Positions 17,207 to 26,918 of a stretch of 64,000 bases of DNA are shown here, in pieces. The position numbers were made by a program, and so were the translations under genes. Each line of letters begins with the position of its first letter. Positions within the stretch are counted from its first letter, which is position 1. This DNA comes from Pleionea sp. CnH1-48. GTDB lineage: Bacteria; Pseudomonadota; Gammaproteobacteria; Enterobacterales; Kangiellaceae. Under the pieces are notes generated by a model. It ran no database searches, was not told the origin of the DNA, and worked only from the letters and a program-made list of their open reading frames with translations. The stretch is taken from positions 180,393-244,392 of the forward strand of contig NZ_JAMXSB010000010.1 of assembly GCF_024124665.1 (NCBI RefSeq), in the 5' to 3' direction.

Positions 17207-17303
17207 TCTCTTTGATGAGTTAGGTCGAGCTATCAAGAAAGTCGGCAGACTAGAGATGATTGGCCTAAACTCTTGTTAAGTAAGCCTGATTGAGACGTCG
17301 TCA

Positions 17304-19223
17304 TTGGTCCAGAGAGTTCTCTGCTATTGCATCATTTTTCTGATCACTGTGTTGCTGAGTCAAAACTCAGCCGCTGATGAAGTGGTGGTTTCTGAAGCCC
17401 GTTTGAATCTGCAACCTTACCTCGAATATTACCGAGATGATGCTGGCGATGTTTCTTTAGGGCAAATCAAACTATTGCCTGATGAGCAGTGGGTGCAATC
17501 TAATCAGGAACGCATTAATATCGGTTTTGATGACTCAGTCTATTGGTTTCGTACCAAGCTCGTTATCAAGAGCGCTCAAGACCACATCCTTGTTATCAGC
17601 TATCCATTGTTGGATAACGTCGAAATCTTTACGTTTTACACGCACCGCACTTCGTCTCAACTCGCTGGCCACGCGCTGATGGGCGATCATTTGCCCTTTG
17701 CAGATCGTAGCATAAAGCATCGGCAGTTTATTACGCCACTAGGTGGAAGGCCAGGCGATCAAATTGATGTTTTTATCCGAGTACAAACTTCTGGAGCACT
17801 GCAGTTGCCGTTGTATGTGTGGCAAAAGGAGGCGTTTGTTCAGCAAGATAGTGTGACCTCATTAGTATTTGGTTTGTACTTTGGTGTGGTGCTGGTGATG
17901 GTTTTGTATAACTTCTTCATTTACGTGTCACTTCGAGATATTAGTTACCTGTATTACATTGGCGTGGTGGCGTCAACGGGGCTCTTTCAGTTTTGTTTTC
18001 ATGGCTTTGCTTATCAATACTTTTGGACTGAATCGCCTCTTTGGCATGCTTATTCGGTCGCGATTTTCTCCATTCTCTCTACTTTGTTTGCCATGATGTT
18101 TGCACGACAATTTTTACGAACCAAAAGACATCATGATTGGGTGAATACCTTGTTTAATTGGGTCTTGATTCTGGTATTCATCATGTGTCTGCTTAGTCCG
18201 TTTTTGCCTTACAGTGTGAGCATTCGAATGTCACTAGTGGTTGGCTTCGTTGTGCCCTTAGTATTGGTCGTGGGTGGGGTAGTCCGTTCGTTGCAAGGAA
18301 ATATCGCCGCTCGATATTTTACGGTGGCCTGGTTAGTTTTTGCCATTGGCACGGTGACTTTAGTCTTTGTGAAGCTAGGCTATCTAGAAAGTAACTTTGT
18401 GACAGAAAATTCGAGCCAAATTGGTTCGCTCATTGAGGTGATCTTGTTAGCCTTGGCTTTAGCACAGCGTTTTGCAGACGAGAGAGCAAAACGTTACGAA
18501 GCCCAGCAACAAGCTTTAACCAACGAAATTAAAGCCCGAGAAGCCAAAGAAAAAGCATTAACTATCCAGCAACAAACCAACGAAAAACTCGAAGTTCGAG
18601 TTAAAGAACGTACCGTTGAGTTAGAAGACACCATGAAGCAATTGTCTGAAGCCAACACTATGTTACGTAATTTAAGTGTCAAAGATGGATTAACCGGGAT
18701 TAACAACCGCCGAGCATTTGATGAGCGATTTGAACTGGAATGGAAACGGGCTGTTCGCTCTCGTACTGATCTTTCTGTCGTCCTTATTGATATTGACTGG
18801 TTTAAGAAGCTCAACGACACCCATGGTCATTTGACGGGCGACGAGGCCTTAAAAGAAGTCGCCGACATGATCAACAGTGCTACCCGACGACCGGGCGATT
18901 TTGCTGCTCGATTTGGTGGTGAAGAGTTTGTCGTGTTACTGCCAGATACACGAGAACATGGTGCTGTGCATCTGGCGGATCATCTACGCAAGCGAATCGG
19001 CGATCTGGTCATCAGACACAACGATCTGCGCTTACAGGTCACTGTGAGTTGCGGTTGCAGCTCGGTACGACCAAGGGTAGGAGAGAGCGCTTCTTCATTG
19101 CTGGAGTGTGCCGATAAAGCGCTCTATGAAGCCAAGGAAAAAGGCCGAAACCGTGTGGAGTACCTTCCTTATCGACAATACAATGATTCAGCAGACACCC
19201 CGGCGAGCGACTCCGCTAATTGA
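17304..19223 (+). CDS. Diguanylate cyclase with 7TMR-DISM sensor
   Basis: A 639-residue inner-membrane protein from a TTG start. After a signal sequence, a periplasmic 7TMR-DISMED2-type carbohydrate-binding-like domain (to about residue 180) leads into seven membrane helices (about 185-390), a coiled coil (390-460) and a GGDEF domain. The active motif is GGEEF at 538-542. An inhibitory-site RPGD (529-532) lies five residues before it, so product feedback is expected. It makes cyclic-di-GMP from GTP in response to an unknown external ligand. The last codons run into a small tandem repeat. Confidence 0.9.
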   Translation: MVQRVLCYCIIFLITVLLSQNSAADEVVVSEARLNLQPYLEYYRDDAGDVSLGQIKLLPDEQWVQSNQERINIGFDDSVYWFRTKLVIKSAQDHILVISYPLLDNVEIFTFYTHRTSSQLAGHALMGDHLPFADRSIKHRQFITPLGGRPGDQIDVFIRVQTSGALQLPLYVWQKEAFVQQDSVTSLVFGLYFGVVLVMVLYNFFIYVSLRDISYLYYIGVVASTGLFQFCFHGFAYQYFWTESPLWHAYSVAIFSILSTLFAMMFARQFLRTKRHHDWVNTLFNWVLILVFIMCLLSPFLPYSVSIRMSLVVGFVVPLVLVVGGVVRSLQGNIAARYFTVAWLVFAIGTVTLVFVKLGYLESNFVTENSSQIGSLIEVILLALALAQRFADERAKRYEAQQQALTNEIKAREAKEKALTIQQQTNEKLEVRVKERTVELEDTMKQLSEANTMLRNLSVKDGLTGINNRRAFDERFELEWKRAVRSRTDLSVVLIDIDWFKKLNDTHGHLTGDEALKEVADMINSATRRPGDFAARFGGEEFVVLLPDTREHGAVHLADHLRKRIGDLVIRHNDLRLQVTVSCGCSSVRPRVGESASSLLECADKALYEAKEKGRNRVEYLPYRQYNDSADTPASDSAN

Positions 19224-19303
19224 TGCTTCGACGGACACCCCGGTGAGGGGGATTCAGTTATCTATTGAACTAACAGACACCCTGGCGAGAGATTCTGCTC
19301 ATT
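19192..19303 (+). repeat. Three-copy degenerate tandem repeat, about 41-base period
   Basis: Units starting CAGACACCCCGGCGAG (19192), CGGACACCCCGGTGAG (19232) and CAGACACCCTGGCGAG (19274) are each followed by a GAYTCxGYTVATT-like tail. The first unit encodes the last residues and the stop codon of the diguanylate cyclase. Confidence 0.7.
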
Positions 19304-19421
19304 AACCGTTTAATTGGTGCATTTAGGGGCATTCAGCAGGTGCAATTGTGTTGTTTTCGATTTATTATCTCTTTACAAACAATTAGATGGCCGTAAAAGT
19401 TCTATCCTGATCGAGCTTTGA

Positions 19422-20621
<1,200 letters not shown>

Positions 20622-20651
20622 TTGCGGTTGTTGAAAGAGAACTCAGAACCT

Positions 20652-21488
20652 ATGAATTTGTTGTCAAAGATAAAGTGCTTTGAAGGCCATTGGCATCGTT
20701 ATCAGCATGCTTCGCAGTCTTGCCAGTGCGACATGACCTTTTCTATTTTTTTGCCACCTCAAAGTGAACAGGGCAAAGTGCCGGTCCTTTACTGGTTGTC
20801 TGGATTAACCTGCAGTGATGAAAACTTTGTACAAAAAGCTCATGCGGAGTCTATTGCTGCCGAACTAGGTATGGCTATTGTTGTCTGTGATACCAGCCCT
20901 AGAGGGTGCAACATTGAAGGCGAAGATGATGACTGGGATTTTGGTAGTGCTGCGGGTTTTTATTTGAACGCAACGCAAAAACCTTGGTCTAATCATTACC
21001 GCATGTATGATTATGTGGTCGATGAATTGTGGCAACTGGTTAATGAACATTTTCCTGTGGATGCTAACCGCGCAGCGATAGCGGGTCATTCCATGGGAGG
21101 CCATGGCGCGCTAACCATTGCGCTAAAAAATCCGCAACAATATCGTTCGGTATCGGCTTTTGCTCCTATTTGCGCACCCATGGAATGTGCCTGGGGCGAG
21201 AAGGCGTTTACAAACTATTTGGGGCCCGATCGTGATAGTTGGAGCACCTATGATGCGTGTCAGTTAATAAAAAGCGGGCATAGGGTAGATTCGATGTTGG
21301 TCGAGCAAGGCGAAGCTGATGGTTTTCTGGCTGAACAACTGCTTCCAGAAAAATTGCAGCAGGCCTGTGAATCGGCACAGATTCCATTAAAGTTAAACCG
21401 TCGTGAAGGCTACGATCACAGTTACTTTTTTATAGCGAGTTTTATTGAGTCGCATTTTCGTTATCATGCTGCACAACTAAGTGCTTAA
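20652..21488 (+). CDS. fghA: S-formylglutathione hydrolase
   Basis: A 278-residue esterase-D-family enzyme from ATG 20652 that hydrolyses S-formylglutathione to formate and glutathione. The family pattern is clear: YWLSGLTCSDENF, DTSPRGCNIEGEDDDWDFG, the nucleophile GHSMGGHGAL and the catalytic His in REGYDHSYFFI. It lies directly after adhC, and together they complete the glutathione-dependent formaldehyde pathway. Confidence 0.95.
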   Translation: MNLLSKIKCFEGHWHRYQHASQSCQCDMTFSIFLPPQSEQGKVPVLYWLSGLTCSDENFVQKAHAESIAAELGMAIVVCDTSPRGCNIEGEDDDWDFGSAAGFYLNATQKPWSNHYRMYDYVVDELWQLVNEHFPVDANRAAIAGHSMGGHGALTIALKNPQQYRSVSAFAPICAPMECAWGEKAFTNYLGPDRDSWSTYDACQLIKSGHRVDSMLVEQGEADGFLAEQLLPEKLQQACESAQIPLKLNRREGYDHSYFFIASFIESHFRYHAAQLSA

Positions 21489-21505
21489 CAACAAGAGTTA
21501 TTTGT

Positions 21506-22006
21506 ATGAAATTTGGTTTATTCATTGCTTTATTAAGTCTCAGCATTAAGGGATTTTGTGATGGTCAGGTGGTTATTCCTGAGCAATTTAATTTGTTAAG
21601 TATTAATGAACAGCCTTACGAGCAGGGGCTGTTAGAAAAAAACAAAATGTTGTCGTTTACCAGCGGTACACACAAAGTCACTTTGCAATACGAAGTGGTT
21701 ATTGAGATTGACTCTGATGAACACGAGGTTGTTAAATCACAGCCCTTTGATGTGAAGTTTCGTATTGAAGACGGCAAGCGTTACGTAATTCATTCTCCTT
21801 ACCATAGTGAACTTGATGCTGCTCAAAGCTTTGCAAAAAAACCGGACTATCAGATTCGAGTAGAAGAAATGACTCGCCAAGAAGTTAAAGCTATTGAAAA
21901 AGTTAATGAGATCCCTACGAAAGCGTTGGATAACTTGAAACATTGGTGGTTACAGGCGTCAGACGCAGAGAAAGCTCAGTTTAAGAAATGGATGAAGAAA
22001 AGTTAG
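21506..22006 (+). CDS. DUF2057 (YccT-like) secreted protein
   Basis: A 166-residue product with a short signal peptide (KFGLFIALLSLSIKGFC), followed by the DUF2057 pattern: PEQFNLLSINEQPYEQG, then SGTHKVTLQYEVV and SQPFDVKFRIEDGKRYVIHSP. The C-terminal end is basic and helical (WLQASDAEKAQFKKWMKKS). YccT-like proteins are periplasmic and of poorly known role; in enterics one has been linked to curli control. It is followed by a strong terminator. Confidence 0.75.
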   Translation: MKFGLFIALLSLSIKGFCDGQVVIPEQFNLLSINEQPYEQGLLEKNKMLSFTSGTHKVTLQYEVVIEIDSDEHEVVKSQPFDVKFRIEDGKRYVIHSPYHSELDAAQSFAKKPDYQIRVEEMTRQEVKAIEKVNEIPTKALDNLKHWWLQASDAEKAQFKKWMKKS

Positions 22007-22032
22007 TAAGTTTCTGCATTGATTATCATCTT

Positions 22033-22059
22033 AAAAGCCGATCTTAGATCGGCTTTTTT
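22033..22059 (+). terminator. Rho-independent terminator after the DUF2057 gene
   Basis: An 8-bp perfect stem AGCCGATC/GATCGGCT, extended by A-T pairs, around TTA and followed by TTTTTTATAAAT. It isolates the following chaperone/effector unit. Confidence 0.9.
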
Positions 22060-22247
22060 ATAAATAACTATTAAAAAGTCCAACTATTTTGTGATAGAAA
22101 AACTATCATCTTCTACAACGCCTTGTACGTTCTTTTACTTCAAGTAAGCCCTTCCTGATTCTATATTGTTCTAAAAGAACAACTTTTCATCTCTTTATGT
22201 TACTTAAGTAATACACAAACATTAAGTTTCTAAGGAGGTTAGTTGTT

Positions 22248-22697
22248 ATGCCTATTAATTTTTCATTGTTAGTCGATGAATATGCTGAACTTGCAAATAT
22301 AGATACGATTCAATGGCAGCAGGGCAGCCACTTCTCTTTATCAGCAGAGAATATAGAGATTAATGTTGGTTTTATTGAAGAATCTAACAAAGTTGTTGTT
22401 GTTAGTTATCTTTCTGTATTTGCGAATGAATCGATTTACAAGAAGCTGTTGAAAGCGAACTTCGCTCTTCAGGACATTGAAATCGGATGTTTAGGTTTAA
22501 CGCCACAAGGAGAGGTGACTCTGAACATTAAACAAGATGCTTCTCATTTAGATGCCGCAACTTTCGACCGCTGGATAACCCAGATTACTCAAGAAAGTCA
22601 TCGTTGGAGAGAGTTATTGTCTCTACCGCAACTTATTGATGACGAAACTATTGTGCAGCAAGGCGACTCTTCCTGCGAAAACTTATTAAGAATATAA
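22248..22697 (+). CDS. Putative type III secretion chaperone (CesT/Tir family-like)
   Basis: A 149-residue acidic cytosolic protein with a strong AAGGAGG ribosome site. The predicted order of an N-terminal helix (SLLVDEYAELANI), a run of strands (HFSLSAENIEINVGFIE, KVVVVSYLSVF), a second helix (ESIYKKLLKANFAL), strands (GCLGLTPQGEVTLNIKQDA) and a long terminal helix (AATFDRWITQITQESHRWRELL) is the CesT/SycE class I chaperone fold. Such proteins bind one effector and are encoded beside it. The next gene, 17 bases on, encodes a 599-residue protein with no export signal. No secretion apparatus gene is in the window, so the assignment rests on fold pattern and pairing. Confidence 0.7.
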   Translation: MPINFSLLVDEYAELANIDTIQWQQGSHFSLSAENIEINVGFIEESNKVVVVSYLSVFANESIYKKLLKANFALQDIEIGCLGLTPQGEVTLNIKQDASHLDAATFDRWITQITQESHRWRELLSLPQLIDDETIVQQGDSSCENLLRI

Positions 22698-22714
22698 TTA
22701 GGGAGCTATTAATT

Positions 22715-24514
22715 ATGCAAATTTCAGTTGATTATAAATCGGTATTATTGTCAGCACAGTCAGAACAGACTTCTGTAAAAGAAGCGTTAAACCTGCCTCA
22801 AATGACCAGTAGCAAATCCATCAGAGAAAACTTTGTCGGCTCATTAAGCAACGACTATAAACTGGATCAAAAACTGACTTCTCAGTTTGTTGAAAGCGAA
22901 ACGCCTCTGACAATTAGCTCAGCAAGAGAATTTTTCAAAACGGCGGCAGGGACTAAGAAAACGTCTCAAAATCTGGTTCAACCCCAAATTAACTTGAGCC
23001 CTAAGCCTAAATTTATACCTCAAAGTGAACCTAAAGCCGATATTGTGAAAGCTCAGGTTATTTTAGACCGATTTGATGAGAACTCTCATGATATCCCTAA
23101 TCATTTACAATTTCGCTCATATAATGATGTGTTGACGTTAGTTAAAACCCTTCAGTTAGCACAGGATAAAATTGCATCCTTAGACAGCTCAGTTAAGCGA
23201 TTGGAGCAGTCAATCGAATCCGAAAAATCTTATTACCAAGATAGGATTAACCGAAACAAAGAAGCAAAAGATCCTTTTATTAAAGGTTTGGAAAGAGATT
23301 TAAGCTTACTTAAGTTCGAAAGAAAACAGTTGATTCAAAATACACCGGATAAGAAAAAATCAAAGCAAAGCTATATTCAAAAGCGTGATGATTACAACCG
23401 AAGAATCAAAGATACAAGTGCAAAGTTAAGTAAGTTAAAAAACACCATGCAAAAAGAAAATGACAAGTGGGCAGATATTTGTAACCGCAAAGTATCTAAG
23501 TTACAAGTTAATTTAAGATCACAGATGACTGAACGAACTCGAATGGAGGCTTTAGTAAAACGAACCAATGATGCATTTGATAATCATGGTATTAAAGAAA
23601 ATCACTTGAAAGCTGCAAAAGAGTGGAATGAGCTAAGCTACAAAGGTCATTTATTCACAGCGCCTATGATTATGGGAAGTTGGCATCAACATCTTCAGCC
23701 TCTTTACGACCCAACTGGAGACAGCGACAATGGGGTAGTGTCCACCAGCAAATATCAGAAGCAGGTAGATTACTTGTCAAAAGATTCTGTTGTAAATGGT
23801 CCAATTTTGAATATGCCCGATGAAGACTGGTCAGAGATTGGAAATCAGGCCTGGTTACAGGGTGCGTATAATCGAGGCAATATGTTTGTTATTAAGTCTC
23901 ACTTAGAGCCCGAGATTGTTGAAGCTCATAATAAAGCGGCACTTTCTGGTAAAGATGAAGACTTAAAAGCTTATTATGACTTGATCATCAAAAGTGATAA
24001 CACCGCGCTTTCTAAGCCTGCATCAGGAGGAAAGTTGGCCGCAAAGGGACTGTTAGTTCAAGACTCCGTGAAGAAAGGGCTATCGTTAGAGGGTGCATTA
24101 CTTAAATTGAATGACCAGACGCTCGCAGATAAACTACGTAACAACAGTGATTTTTGTAACGCTTATAGGTTGGCTTTAGATGAGTATCAAAAAGTTGCTT
24201 CTAACGTTGGTCATGACCCAAAAGACTATATCGATCCATCAAATACTCGAGAGCAGGAAATTGAGTCTGATTTGGGTTTCAGTGGTGACTTCCAATCGAA
24301 GTTTGATGATTTGACTCGCTGGTTGCAGAGAGTTCCTGGTACTCGCTCTGAGTCTCTGGAACCGACATATTCCGCGATGGAATTGATCGATGCTGCTAAG
24401 CACGGTTACATTATTAATGAAACTTCAGGGGACCCTTCTGTTCAGTCAGAAGAAAATAGACAGACTTTGATGCCGCAGATAAAGTCATCTATCAATAAAG
24501 AAATTACTCATTAG
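22715..24514 (+). CDS. Putative type III secretion effector, partner of the preceding chaperone
   Basis: A 599-residue soluble protein without signal peptide or membrane helix, starting with a Ser/Thr/Gln-rich disordered region (about 1-110) of the kind that carries effector secretion and chaperone-binding signals. A long coiled coil follows (about 145-285, with KRLEQSIESEKSYYQDRINR and KKSKQSYIQKRDDYNRRIK). A globular C-terminal half (about 290-590) contains YKGHLFTAPMIMGSWHQHLQ and a DLTRWLQRVPGTR segment. I do not recognise an enzymatic family. The two-gene unit is bounded by terminators at 22033-22059 and 24524-24558. An effector role is inferred; a phage or contact-dependent toxin is the alternative. 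Confidence 0.6.
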   Translation: MQISVDYKSVLLSAQSEQTSVKEALNLPQMTSSKSIRENFVGSLSNDYKLDQKLTSQFVESETPLTISSAREFFKTAAGTKKTSQNLVQPQINLSPKPKFIPQSEPKADIVKAQVILDRFDENSHDIPNHLQFRSYNDVLTLVKTLQLAQDKIASLDSSVKRLEQSIESEKSYYQDRINRNKEAKDPFIKGLERDLSLLKFERKQLIQNTPDKKKSKQSYIQKRDDYNRRIKDTSAKLSKLKNTMQKENDKWADICNRKVSKLQVNLRSQMTERTRMEALVKRTNDAFDNHGIKENHLKAAKEWNELSYKGHLFTAPMIMGSWHQHLQPLYDPTGDSDNGVVSTSKYQKQVDYLSKDSVVNGPILNMPDEDWSEIGNQAWLQGAYNRGNMFVIKSHLEPEIVEAHNKAALSGKDEDLKAYYDLIIKSDNTALSKPASGGKLAAKGLLVQDSVKKGLSLEGALLKLNDQTLADKLRNNSDFCNAYRLALDEYQKVASNVGHDPKDYIDPSNTREQEIESDLGFSGDFQSKFDDLTRWLQRVPGTRSESLEPTYSAMELIDAAKHGYIINETSGDPSVQSEENRQTLMPQIKSSINKEITH

Positions 24515-24523
24515 TGAGCTATC

Positions 24524-24558
24524 AATCAGAGTTGAGTTATTCAACTCTGATTTTTCTT
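24524..24558 (+). terminator. Rho-independent terminator after the effector-like gene
   Basis: A perfect 12-bp stem AATCAGAGTTGA/TCAACTCTGATT with loop GTTAT, followed by TTTCTTTATT. It separates this unit from the convergent lipoprotein gene. Confidence 0.9.
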
Positions 24559-24574
24559 TATTAAAAAGCGAAAG

Positions 24575-26347
24575 TTATTGCTTAGGATCATCCGGTGTTA
24601 AGTCCAGATTCTCTTGCCAGGTGAGTCCTGGTGTCATCAAAATGGGAGCAGGGAAGTCAGCTAAAGTTGCCGAAAAATCTTCATCGGTTAATAGCATTGC
24701 GCCAACAACGGCGGCACGATCCAGAATGCGGCTTTCTCCTACACGGCCTCTTTGCCCCCAATCAACAACGTTAGTACCACTAGCAATAATGCCTACATCT
24801 GCCTGAATTTGATAACGGTGCTGCATCATGAATTGTTCAAACAAAATGGCGAAGTCTTCACGAGCGGTAAAAAAGCTTTTAAACAGCAAGCCGTTGTCTG
24901 GCTCAAAGAAAGGAATGATATCAGTGCTGGTGTAACCGCGCTCTAACTCTGTTGATGAGTTGCCCGCAAATTTAACACCAGCTAGTCCCTTCATGGCTGT
25001 CGAGGTAAGCTCTGTTAATGTTTCATTGCCTGACGTGACGTTTAACGAAGCCTGATGAACGGTTTGATCGCTGTCTAATGTTGCCCAAGTGCTAGGGGGA
25101 AAAGTGTCATTGGCATGGGCAAACTGGTGATAAAGTACTGGCGTTATGTCATGACGATAAAAATTTAATGGGCGAGCCTGGCGGAAGTTATACGGCCAGA
25201 AGAAGGTAACAAAGTCGTCGTTTTGCGTATAACGTGTCGGCATAAAAAATTGCAACGAGCCACCAAAAGCGGGAACGTTTTGTTCGAGTAAGGTGTCTCG
25301 CTCAGCAGGATTGCGCCACAAATCAGAAGGATCAAGATAAAGTGCGCCCGTATAGGACCAATAGAAAGATGGCTTGATATCGTAAGATAACACGATAACA
25401 GTGGCGGCTCTTGCCAAACGCTTAAAATCGTTTTCGGTGTCTTCGAGCTCTAAAAATTCTTTAAACGCATCACCCATCCATTGATGAGAAACCACCACCC
25501 GATTCATGACATCATCCAGCGTTGGGATAATAGTGTCTTGTCCTAGTAGAGGCAGATCGTTGAGCTTGCAGGACTCAATGAGTACATTGGAGTAAGCACA
25601 ACCCACCAGCTTGTCGGCATAAGGCCCCGTTGGATTGTAAGGGCGAGTGTTGGCTGCCACTTTACCTAATGCTGCAGGAAACACCCCTTGATCATCAATC
25701 GTGATGTTTTCTACTAACACAAAAACCTGATCAGTGGCTGTGTTTTCGTCAGCATCTGTTACCGTGACTTCAAAAGTCAGCAGGGCATCCTGCTCCACTT
25801 CTGGCGAGACAAACTGCAGTACGCCGGAATTACCAAAAGTAATTTCTGCACTTGGCCCAGATATCTGCTGCCAGCTGTATGTGATACCCGCACCATTAGC
25901 AGAGTCAAAAGCTCGAATACTGCCCTTGGTTTGCTCAACCATCGCGTGATCAAGTCGTGCGTTAACGGTTAACGGCTCGGCAGCCACATCAAAGGCTTCA
26001 AAAGTGTATTGCTTGCTGTATTGATTATCTTCGCTGTCAGCGAAAGTTAGTTGGATGGTATGAATACCTGGCTCTGTCACATCAAAGCCAATGGCTTTCC
26101 TTTGGCTGGCTGCAATGTCCAGTTCGCTCAGGCCAGTAAGCTGTTCCCATCGAATATTTTTTACGGTTAAGCTGGGTGCTTCTAATACGAGCCCTACTGA
26201 TTGACCGACATTCACCTGATTGTCTGCTGGTCCCGTGATTTTAAACGTTTCTACGGGGGGAGGGGGCGGTGGTGGAGGTGTCGGGTCATCGCTGTTGCTA
26301 CAAGCTTGCAACAGAACGAGTAAGGGGGCCATCAGCAGTATTCGCAT
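24575..26347 (-). CDS. Lipoprotein with PKD-like domains and a degenerate zincin motif
   Basis: A 590-residue lipoprotein with lipobox LLQAC (Cys16) and a run of eight prolines as linker. Two Ig/PKD-like domains follow (about 35-115 and 118-205). The C-terminal 380 residues carry VLYHQFAHANDTF, with HQFAH at 407-411. This has the spacing of an HExxH zinc-peptidase motif, but Gln replaces the catalytic Glu. A helix TAREDFAILFEQFMM near residue 497 resembles the third-ligand helix of such enzymes. It is probably a cell-surface protein with an M60/gluzincin-like fold that has lost, or changed, catalysis. No exact family is recognised. Confidence 0.7.
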   Translation of the reverse strand: MRILLMAPLLVLLQACSNSDDPTPPPPPPPPVETFKITGPADNQVNVGQSVGLVLEAPSLTVKNIRWEQLTGLSELDIAASQRKAIGFDVTEPGIHTIQLTFADSEDNQYSKQYTFEAFDVAAEPLTVNARLDHAMVEQTKGSIRAFDSANGAGITYSWQQISGPSAEITFGNSGVLQFVSPEVEQDALLTFEVTVTDADENTATDQVFVLVENITIDDQGVFPAALGKVAANTRPYNPTGPYADKLVGCAYSNVLIESCKLNDLPLLGQDTIIPTLDDVMNRVVVSHQWMGDAFKEFLELEDTENDFKRLARAATVIVLSYDIKPSFYWSYTGALYLDPSDLWRNPAERDTLLEQNVPAFGGSLQFFMPTRYTQNDDFVTFFWPYNFRQARPLNFYRHDITPVLYHQFAHANDTFPPSTWATLDSDQTVHQASLNVTSGNETLTELTSTAMKGLAGVKFAGNSSTELERGYTSTDIIPFFEPDNGLLFKSFFTAREDFAILFEQFMMQHRYQIQADVGIIASGTNVVDWGQRGRVGESRILDRAAVVGAMLLTDEDFSATLADFPAPILMTPGLTWQENLDLTPDDPKQ

Positions 26348-26554
26348 AACTTCACATACCTGTATTATTATTGAGCACTTTGCTTACGCTTTCTGGGTGT
26401 ATTGCCAGATCCGCTCTGAGTGCTGTTATTTATTCCAAATCTATTGCTTATTGTAACGCGATTGGGGCAAAAATAAGAGTGTAAATTAATGATTGGAGCG
26501 GGTCTGAAATGAGGATATTGAGAATTACGCTACAGCGATAGCAAAGGAGGGTAT

Positions 26555-26582
26555 CGCAGGCCTAGATGGTACGAGGCCTGCG
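26555..26582 (-). terminator. G+C-rich hairpin downstream of fdxA
   Basis: The 9-bp inverted repeat CGCAGGCCT/AGGCCTGCG around a 10-base loop lies just after the fdxA stop on the minus strand. No T-tract follows, so factor-independent termination would be atypical. Confidence 0.45.
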
Positions 26583-26589
26583 GGGTAGA

Positions 26590-26913
26590 TTAGCGTTCAA
26601 GCTTTTCTATTTTATTGGGTTTTCCGTCCCAATCTGCGGCATCCGGTAGTGGGTCGCTTTTTTCCGTAATGTTCGGCCAGGTCTGCGAAAGCTCTTCGTT
26701 GATTTCGATAAATTGTTTCATGTTATCTGGCACGTCATCTTCTTCGAAGATGGCTTCTGCCGGGCACTCAGGTTCGCACAGAGCGCAATCGATACACTCA
26801 TCTGGGTTGATCACCAAAAAATTAGGGCCTTCATAAAAACAATCGACCGGGCATACCTCTACACAGTCAGTATATTTGCATTGAATGCAGTTATCTGTGA
26901 CGACAAAAGCCAT
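26590..26913 (-). CDS. fdxA: Ferredoxin with [3Fe-4S] and [4Fe-4S] clusters
   Basis: A 107-residue product starting MAFVVTDNC at 26913; upstream in-frame codons overlap mutS. The cysteine pattern [17 protein letters not shown] then [12 protein letters not shown] is that of the 7Fe Azotobacter-type ferredoxin, and the long acidic C-terminal extension is normal for the family. It is a small cytosolic electron carrier. It starts 5 bases after mutS ends, the mutS-fdxA order also known in pseudomonads. Confidence 0.95.
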   Translation of the reverse strand: MAFVVTDNCIQCKYTDCVEVCPVDCFYEGPNFLVINPDECIDCALCEPECPAEAIFEEDDVPDNMKQFIEINEELSQTWPNITEKSDPLPDAADWDGKPNKIEKLER

Positions 26914-26918
26914 GAATA

